A stretch of 64,000 bases of DNA, taken from Neisseria subflava. Its GTDB lineage: Bacteria > Pseudomonadota > Gammaproteobacteria > Burkholderiales > Neisseriaceae. Where the stretch lies: NCBI RefSeq assembly GCF_005221305.1, contig NZ_CP039887.1:620001-684000 (forward strand), in the 5' to 3' direction. Made by a program: the position numbers and the translations under genes. Positions 59,191 to 64,000 of this stretch are shown in pieces (within the stretch, counting starts at the first letter, position 1; each line of letters starts with the position of its first letter). The notes under the pieces are model-generated. The model did not search any database. It was not told where the DNA came from and was given only the letters and a program-made list of their open reading frames with translations.

Positions 59191-59961
59191 TTATTTTTCC
59201 AACCAAATCAGGCTGACCATGCGGCCGGTTTGTCCGTCGCGGCGGTAGGAGAAGAAAGTATCGCGTTCCAAAACAGTGCAATGGGTGCCGCCATAAATCA
59301 TGTTCACGCCTTCGCGATGCAGAATCATGCGCGCCAAAGCGTAAATGTCGGCAAGGTATTTGCCGCCGCCGATGTCTTCAAACGCATCGACAGCTTCCGG
59401 CATGGGGGTGCAAAACGCATCAAATACATCTTGACCGACCTCAAACGCATCAGGGCCGATGGCAGGCGCAAGATAGGCTATGATTTCCAGCGGCTCGACA
59501 TTCATTGCCTCAATGGTATTTTGCAAAACGCCGCCGGCCAAACCGCGCCAACCTGCATGAGCCGCTGCAACGACTGTACCTGCATTGTCGCAAAACAAGA
59601 CAGGCAGGCAATCGGCAGTCATCGAAGCACAGGCGACCGTACCCGTCGTATCAACCGAGGCATCGGCATCAGGCGTATTGCCTAATGCTTCGGCGGCATT
59701 TACAACGATGGTGCTGTGGATTTGATTAAGGTAGGCAACGGGCAGGCCGACTTGTTCCTGCACGATTTCACGGTTGCGGAGTACGGCTTCCAGATTGTCG
59801 CCGACGTGTGAGCCGACATTCAGGCTGCGGTACACGCCTTCGCTGACACCGCCGTTGCGCGTGGTAATAAGCGTTTTGACATTGGCAGGGGCTGGCCAGT
59901 CGGCAGTCAAAAAGTTCTTGCCTTGCGGGGCGAGGTTTAGGGTATCTGTGATGGTTTTCAT
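59191..59961 (-). CDS. pgeF: Peptidoglycan editing factor / laccase-domain protein
   Basis: 256 residues. The family motif set is complete: LNQIHSTIVVN, SMTADCLPVLFCD and AAHAGWRGLAGGV, with the metal-binding Cys and His residues. YfiH/PgeF proteins remove misincorporated L-serine-containing muropeptide precursors; older annotation calls them polyphenol oxidases. It is read after rluD, with DUS copies in the 82-base gap. Confidence 0.92.
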   Translation of the reverse strand: MKTITDTLNLAPQGKNFLTADWPAPANVKTLITTRNGGVSEGVYRSLNVGSHVGDNLEAVLRNREIVQEQVGLPVAYLNQIHSTIVVNAAEALGNTPDADASVDTTGTVACASMTADCLPVLFCDNAGTVVAAAHAGWRGLAGGVLQNTIEAMNVEPLEIIAYLAPAIGPDAFEVGQDVFDAFCTPMPEAVDAFEDIGGGKYLADIYALARMILHREGVNMIYGGTHCTVLERDTFFSYRRDGQTGRMVSLIWLEK

Positions 59962-59996
59962 AATTTTAGAATCGCTGAAATATTGGAACGGATTGA

Positions 59997-60035
59997 TTTC
60001 AGACGGCCTAAAATATTATTTGAGGCCGTCTGAAA
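59997..60035. terminator. DUS inverted repeat after rluD
   Basis: TTTCAGACGGCC (59998-60009) and GGCCGTCTGAAA form a hairpin, nine bases after the rluD stop. Confidence 0.7.
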
Positions 60036-60043
60036 GTATGGGT

Positions 60044-61168
60044 TTAATCCCTTACATAAACCACTTCGACATCGTAGTCGTCTTCATTCCAATCGTCGTC
60101 ATCGTCCATGCCGAATTTCTCTTGCCATTCTTCCTCGTTGCTTAGGGACGAATCCAAACCGGCTTCCAGACGCAGGACGGAAAGCAGGTGGTACATATCG
60201 TCAGGCATAGGCGCTTCAAAGGAAACGGTTTCGCCGGTTTTCGGGTGCACAAAGCTCAAGCGGTAGGCATGCAGGGCTTGGCGCGCGCCGAGGGTTTTGA
60301 TGGCTTCTTTAACCGCGTCGCTGCATGGATGGCGCAGGTTGCCGTAAACAGGATCGGCGGCCAGCGGATGGTTGGCTTCGCGCATATGGACGCGGATTTG
60401 GTGTGTGCGGCCGGTTTCGAGCGAGCATTCGATGTAGCTGTGCGCCAGATAACGTTCCAACACTTTGACATGGGTAATGGCAGGTTTGCCGCCGAATTTG
60501 ACGACTGCCATTTTCAGGCGGTTGTGCGGATCGCGGCCGATTTGGGTTTCGATTTTGCCGTCAAAAGGAACAATGCCGTTGGCGACTGCGCGGTAAATGC
60601 GTTTGACTGTGCGCTCTTGAAGCTGTTGAACCAGTGAGTTTTGCGCCGGCAAGGTTTTGGCGACCACCATCAGGCCGCTGGTTTCTTTGTCCAAACGGTG
60701 TACGATGCCCGCACGCGGTACTTGGCTTAATTCGGGACAGTGCGCCAACAGGCCGTTGAGCAGGGTGCCGCTCCAGTTGCCTGCGGCAGGATGGACGACC
60801 AATCCGGCCGGTTTGTTGATGACGATGACGGTATCGTCTTCATAAATGATGTCCAAATCCATCGGTTCTGGCGTGAATGCGAGGTTTTCTTCGCTCGGAC
60901 GTACCGTAACGGCAATCAATTCACCGCCTATCATTTTATCTTTGGGTTGCGCGGGCTTATCGTTTACAATGACTGCACCCTCTTTAATCCACGAACTCAG
61001 GCGGCTGCGCGAGTAGTCGGGCATGAGTTTGGCCAATACGGCATCCAGCCTTCCGCCCGCCATTTCGAGCGGAACGGTCAAATTAACACAACTTTCTGTT
61101 TCAGGGGATGACGGAAAGTCTAAATCATCGCTATAATCGGCTTCGTTATCAAAGGAAGTATTCTGCAT
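60044..61168 (-). CDS. rluD: 23S rRNA pseudouridine synthase D
   Basis: 374 residues. An S4 RNA-binding domain (RLDAVLAKLMPDYSRSRL) precedes the catalytic motif GIVHRLDKETSGLMVVAKT and GRTHQIRVHMREANHPLAAD. It makes pseudouridines in helix 69 of 23S rRNA. The C terminus is extended by an acidic tail (DDDDDWNEDDYDVEVVYV), as in other neisserial copies. ATG 61168 overlaps the divergent bamD start. Confidence 0.95.
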   Translation of the reverse strand: MQNTSFDNEADYSDDLDFPSSPETESCVNLTVPLEMAGGRLDAVLAKLMPDYSRSRLSSWIKEGAVIVNDKPAQPKDKMIGGELIAVTVRPSEENLAFTPEPMDLDIIYEDDTVIVINKPAGLVVHPAAGNWSGTLLNGLLAHCPELSQVPRAGIVHRLDKETSGLMVVAKTLPAQNSLVQQLQERTVKRIYRAVANGIVPFDGKIETQIGRDPHNRLKMAVVKFGGKPAITHVKVLERYLAHSYIECSLETGRTHQIRVHMREANHPLAADPVYGNLRHPCSDAVKEAIKTLGARQALHAYRLSFVHPKTGETVSFEAPMPDDMYHLLSVLRLEAGLDSSLSNEEEWQEKFGMDDDDDWNEDDYDVEVVYVRD

Positions 61169-61970
61169 GAAAAAAATTCTTTTAGTAGTTTCTTTAGGTT
61201 TGGCACTGAGTGCCTGCGCAAATAAAGGCACAATCGATAAAGACGCCCAAATTACTCAAGATTGGAGTGTGGAAAAGCTTTATGCCGAAGCGCAAGACGA
61301 ATTGAACAGCAACAATTATACGCGAGCTGTCAAGTTATACGAAATTTTAGAATCCCGTTTTCCAAACGGCCGCTATGCCCAGCAGTCCCAGTTGGATACG
61401 GCGTATGCCTATTACAAAGACGATGAACCGGAAAAAGCCTTGGCTGCCATTGCGCGCTTCCAACGCCATCATCCGCAACATCCGAATATGGACTACGCGC
61501 TATACTTGAAAGGTTTGGTTCTGTTTAACGAAGACCAGTCTTTCTTGAACAAGCTGGCTTCCCAAGACTGGTCCGACCGCGATCCGAAAGCCAACCGCGA
61601 TGCTTATCAGGCGTTTGCCGAGTTGGTGCAACGTTATCCAAACAGCAAATACGCTGCCGATGCAACCGAGCGTATGGCCAAGCTGGTGGACGCTTTGGGC
61701 GGTAACGAGATGTCTGTGGCGCGTTATTACATGAAACGCGGTGCTTATGTTGCAGCGGCCAACCGTGCGCAAAAAATCGTCAGCCGTTACCAAAATACCC
61801 GTTACGTTGAAGAAGCTTTGGCGATGATGGAACTGGCGTACAAAAAACTGGACAAGCCGCAACTGGCTGCCGATACACGCCGCGTTTTGGAAACTAACTT
61901 CCCACAAAGCCCGTTCTTGCAACACGAATGGCGATCTGACGATATGCCTTGGTGGCGTTACTGGCGTTAA
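61167..61970 (+). CDS. bamD: Outer-membrane protein assembly factor BamD (ComL)
   Basis: 267 residues with a lipobox (LALSACANKG). The mature part is a run of TPR motifs (AEAQDELNSNNYTRAVKLYE, RFPNGRYAQQSQLDTAYAYY). It is the essential lipoprotein of the BAM complex; in Neisseria it is known as ComL for its link to transformation. It starts at ATG 61167, sharing two bases with the rluD start on the other strand. Confidence 0.96.
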   Translation: MKKILLVVSLGLALSACANKGTIDKDAQITQDWSVEKLYAEAQDELNSNNYTRAVKLYEILESRFPNGRYAQQSQLDTAYAYYKDDEPEKALAAIARFQRHHPQHPNMDYALYLKGLVLFNEDQSFLNKLASQDWSDRDPKANRDAYQAFAELVQRYPNSKYAADATERMAKLVDALGGNEMSVARYYMKRGAYVAAANRAQKIVSRYQNTRYVEEALAMMELAYKKLDKPQLAADTRRVLETNFPQSPFLQHEWRSDDMPWWRYWR

Positions 61971-61995
61971 GCGTCGGGTTGTTCAGGCATGAATA

Positions 61996-62043
61996 AGGCC
62001 GTCTGAAAACGATGCAGCTATGCATTTGGTTTTCAGACGGCCT
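61996..62043. terminator. DUS inverted repeat after bamD
   Basis: AGGCCGTCTGAAAAC and GTTTTCAGACGGCCT with an inner ATGCAGCTATGCAT palindrome, about 25 bases after the bamD stop. Confidence 0.75.
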
Positions 62044-62148
62044 TTGTTTTTAATGTTTTTTTACGCTCTCTGTAAACAGGGTGCAAAATTCGTTTTAATA
62101 TGGTAAAGTCTGATTTTAATAACTCGACGGTTTGAAGCCGTTACTCAG

Positions 62149-62259
62149 GGGCTGTTTAAATTTAAAATCAGTTTTGTTGAAGCCGCATCAGATTTGCTAT
62201 TGATGCATTCAGGAAAATTTCAGTCGTCAGGCTGATTTGGTTTTAAATTTAAGCAGCCC
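62149..62259. repeat. 111-bp inverted-repeat element upstream of hisZ-purA
   Basis: The left arm GGGCTGTTTAAATTTAAAA... and the right arm, read inverted, GGGCTGCTTAAATTTAAAA..., match over about 23 bases apart from one substitution and a small gap, and both continue to ATCAG. It sits in the 322-base gap between bamD and hisZ, 33 bases before the hisZ ATG. It could be a small mobile repeat or a structured leader; it does not match the Correia ends. Confidence 0.6.
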
Positions 62260-62292
62260 TTTATGTTTACAAAAAAACAGAGGTAGATTCTC

Positions 62293-63450
62293 ATGAAGTC
62301 TTGGCAGCTTCCTGAACACGTTGCCGACGTGTTACCGACCAATGCCCGACAACTGGAAAGCGCCCGTGAGCGGCTATTGGCTTTGTTCCGCGTGCATGGT
62401 TATGAATTGGTGCAACCGCCATTGATGGAATACAGCCATTCCTTATTGACGCATATCGATGCCGGTTTGTCTTTGAAAACCATTTTGGTCGTTGATCAGC
62501 TCAGTGGCCGTCAACTCGGTATCCGCGCGGATATTACACCGCAGGTGGCGCGTATTGATGCCCACTTGCTTTCCGCCAATCAAGGCATTAACCGCTTATG
62601 CTATGCAGGTTCAGTGCTTCATGCGCGGCCTGACGGATTGCTCAATATGCGCGAGCCTTTACAGGCCGGTGCGGAAATGTACGGCTTGGAAGGCATTGAA
62701 GCGGATATTGAATTGATTGATTTGATGCTGAAAAGCATGAAAATCGCCGATATGGGCGAAGTTTTGCTTTCATTGGGTCATATCGGCGTATTCCGTGCTT
62801 TGGCAAATGCCGCGCATTTGGATGAGCAGCAATCGGCAACCTTGCTTTCATCAATGCAGGACAAAGATGCCGAGGTCGTCAGCCAGTTGGTCAAAGAGTG
62901 GAAACTCGACGGTATGTGGGCAAAAGCGTTTTCATTGTTGCCCCGACTGTACGGCGGTCGTGAAGTGCTGACTTTGGCTAGAGAGAAATTACCGGAATTG
63001 TCCGCAGTCAGTGCGGCCTTGGATGAATTGCAGGCAGTATGCGATGCGTTCCCAAATCAAAAAGTACATATCGATTTGTCGGAACTGCGCGTTGACAATT
63101 ACCATACCGGTTTGCTTTATGCGGCTTATGGTTCAAACCGTCATGATGCCGTGGCACGCGGCGGCCGTTATGACGGATTGGGCGGATACTTTGGACGCGC
63201 GCGTCCTGCAGCCGGATTCAGTTTTGATTTACGCAGCTTTATCGGCCGCCTTCCTGCTATCGGACGGGAATCCGTGGTGGCTGTCGATGTAAAAGACATG
63301 CCTGCGGCTCAAGAAGCGGTAGATGCTTTGCGCGAACAAGGACAATGTGTCGTTATCGATTACGGTATCGGCTATAACGGTTCGGAAGAGGTTACAGGCC
63401 GTCTGAAACAGGTAGACGGCGTTTGGAAAGTAATCGCTTTGAACGATTGA
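62293..63450 (+). CDS. hisZ: ATP phosphoribosyltransferase regulatory subunit
   Basis: 385 residues. A HisRS-like class II fold with LPEHVADVLPTNARQLESAR, IRADITPQVARIDAHLL and AVARGGRYDGLGGYFGRARP. It lacks synthetase activity and partners the short HisG in the first step of histidine synthesis. It is followed by purA after 40 bases, so the two are probably co-transcribed. Confidence 0.95.
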   Translation: MKSWQLPEHVADVLPTNARQLESARERLLALFRVHGYELVQPPLMEYSHSLLTHIDAGLSLKTILVVDQLSGRQLGIRADITPQVARIDAHLLSANQGINRLCYAGSVLHARPDGLLNMREPLQAGAEMYGLEGIEADIELIDLMLKSMKIADMGEVLLSLGHIGVFRALANAAHLDEQQSATLLSSMQDKDAEVVSQLVKEWKLDGMWAKAFSLLPRLYGGREVLTLAREKLPELSAVSAALDELQAVCDAFPNQKVHIDLSELRVDNYHTGLLYAAYGSNRHDAVARGGRYDGLGGYFGRARPAAGFSFDLRSFIGRLPAIGRESVVAVDVKDMPAAQEAVDALREQGQCVVIDYGIGYNGSEEVTGRLKQVDGVWKVIALND

Positions 63451-63493
63451 GTTTTATTTTGAAATTTTGTATCTGAAATAAGGTTAGATGGCT

Positions 63494-64000
63494 ATGGCTA
63501 AAAATGTTGTCGTAATCGGTGCCCAATGGGGTGATGAAGGCAAAGGTAAGATTGTTGACTGGCTGGCGGAAGAAACCAGTGGTGTAGTACGTTTCCAAGG
63601 CGGCCACAATGCCGGCCATACTTTGGTCGTCGGTGGCAAAAAAACCATTTTGCGCCTGATTCCAAGCGGCATTTTGCATGAGACTTTGGACTGCTTCATC
63701 GGCTCAGGTGTTGTCGTTTCTCCTGAAGCATTGTTGGGCGAAATCGATGAATTGAACGCTGCCGGTGTGAAAAACGTCGAAGGCCGTCTGAAAATTGCGC
63801 CAACCTGCCCATTGATTCTGCCTTACCACATCGCGCTTGATCAAGCTCGCGAAGCTTCCCGGGGTAAAGGCAAAATTGGTACAACCGGTCGCGGCATCGG
63901 CCCCGCTTATGAAGATAAAGTTGCCCGCCGCGCGATTCGCGTGGTGGACTTGTTGCACCCTGAAAAACTGGTTGAGAAACTGGAAGCTGTTTTGGCTTAT
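63494..64000 (+). CDS. purA: Adenylosuccinate synthetase, N-terminal part
   Basis: At least 169 residues before the window ends. It opens MAKNVVVIGAQWGDEGKGKI with the GDEGKGK phosphate loop, then FQGGHNAGHTLVV and the TTGRGIGPAYEDK motif. It makes adenylosuccinate from IMP and aspartate. ATG 63494 fits the family; an in-frame ATG at 63488 would add two residues. A DUS lies inside at about 63781. Confidence 0.97.
   Translation, partial: MAKNVVVIGAQWGDEGKGKIVDWLAEETSGVVRFQGGHNAGHTLVVGGKKTILRLIPSGILHETLDCFIGSGVVVSPEALLGEIDELNAAGVKNVEGRLKIAPTCPLILPYHIALDQAREASRGKGKIGTTGRGIGPAYEDKVARRAIRVVDLLHPEKLVEKLEAVLAY

Noticed and set aside
1..64000. CRISPR arrays, tRNA or rRNA genes, prophage and intact insertion sequences
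   Set aside because: No direct repeats with regular spacers, no tRNA-like or rRNA sequences, and no transposase, integrase or phage structural genes were seen.

Overview
The window is chromosomal DNA of a commensal Neisseria, most likely of the N. subflava / N. flavescens / N. perflava type. Three things point there. First, the 10-mer GCCGTCTGAA (the neisserial DNA uptake sequence, DUS) occurs dozens of times, mostly in the AG-prefixed form AGGCCGTCTGAA, and very often as inverted pairs just after genes. Second, a Correia (CREE/NEMIS) element is present at 38241-38347. Third, the gene content is neisserial (hemD-hemX, hemY, hemE; norM; the ASBT-type transporter; comL/bamD next to rluD; hisZ-purA). 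The species call is inference. I found no rRNA, tRNA, CRISPR array, intact insertion sequence or prophage.

Layout. 1-1.0 kb: a small sulfur-type operon (DUF2892 protein, rhodanese, ArsR regulator). 1.2-12.2 kb: cardiolipin synthase, a haem block (hemE, hemY, and a fused hemD-hemX), ferredoxin-NADP reductase, MsbA, threonine synthase and a small lipoprotein. 12.4-16.6 kb: an AT-rich, frameshifted membrane-protein gene, rarA and a CNNM/CBS protein, followed by a TonB-receptor remnant. 17-23.8 kb: a small secreted protein, nadK, ubiJ, an epimerase-like protein, a TetR regulator, murB, a GIY-YIG nuclease and the NorM-type MATE pump. 23.9-26.0 kb: glycosyltransferase, lipid acyltransferase and thioesterase, the tailoring set usually found in aryl-polyene (APE) clusters. 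26.2-32.2 kb: a YddA-type ABC transporter divergent from a TonB siderophore receptor, then ppiA and ygfZ. 32.3-33.8 kb: an AT-rich island of two unknown genes beside an inverted repeat. 33.8-36.7 kb: alaS carrying an unusual in-frame insertion of about 100 residues. 37-47.3 kb: potF-like, the Correia element, ubiE, a degraded RNase Z gene, DUF971, a CAP protein, ilvD, yceI, the bile-acid-symporter homologue, nnrD and cytochrome b561. 47.4-56.3 kb: a divergent two-arm APE-type type II polyketide locus. 56.4-64 kb: RDD protein, holA, lptE, pgeF, rluD, bamD, hisZ and the start of purA.

How the genes work together. The APE-type locus encodes an aryl-acid activating ligase fused to a dehydratase, two acyl carrier proteins, a chain-length-factor-like protein, a second dehydratase, a ketoreductase, a ketosynthase, an acyltransferase, a methyltransferase and two envelope proteins. 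With the separate 23.9-26.0 kb tailoring set it could build and lipid-anchor a polyene pigment. The catalytic ketosynthase partner of the chain-length factor, the MMPL exporter, the LolA-like carrier and the ammonia lyase of textbook clusters are not in this window.

Most interesting observations: the AT-rich insertion inside alaS; the split and rearranged APE-type pathway; a T-tract frameshift in a membrane-protein gene lying in a patch of variant (mucosa-type) DUS; the two-gene AT-rich island next to alaS; and the repeated use of the DUS itself as the last codons and stop of genes.
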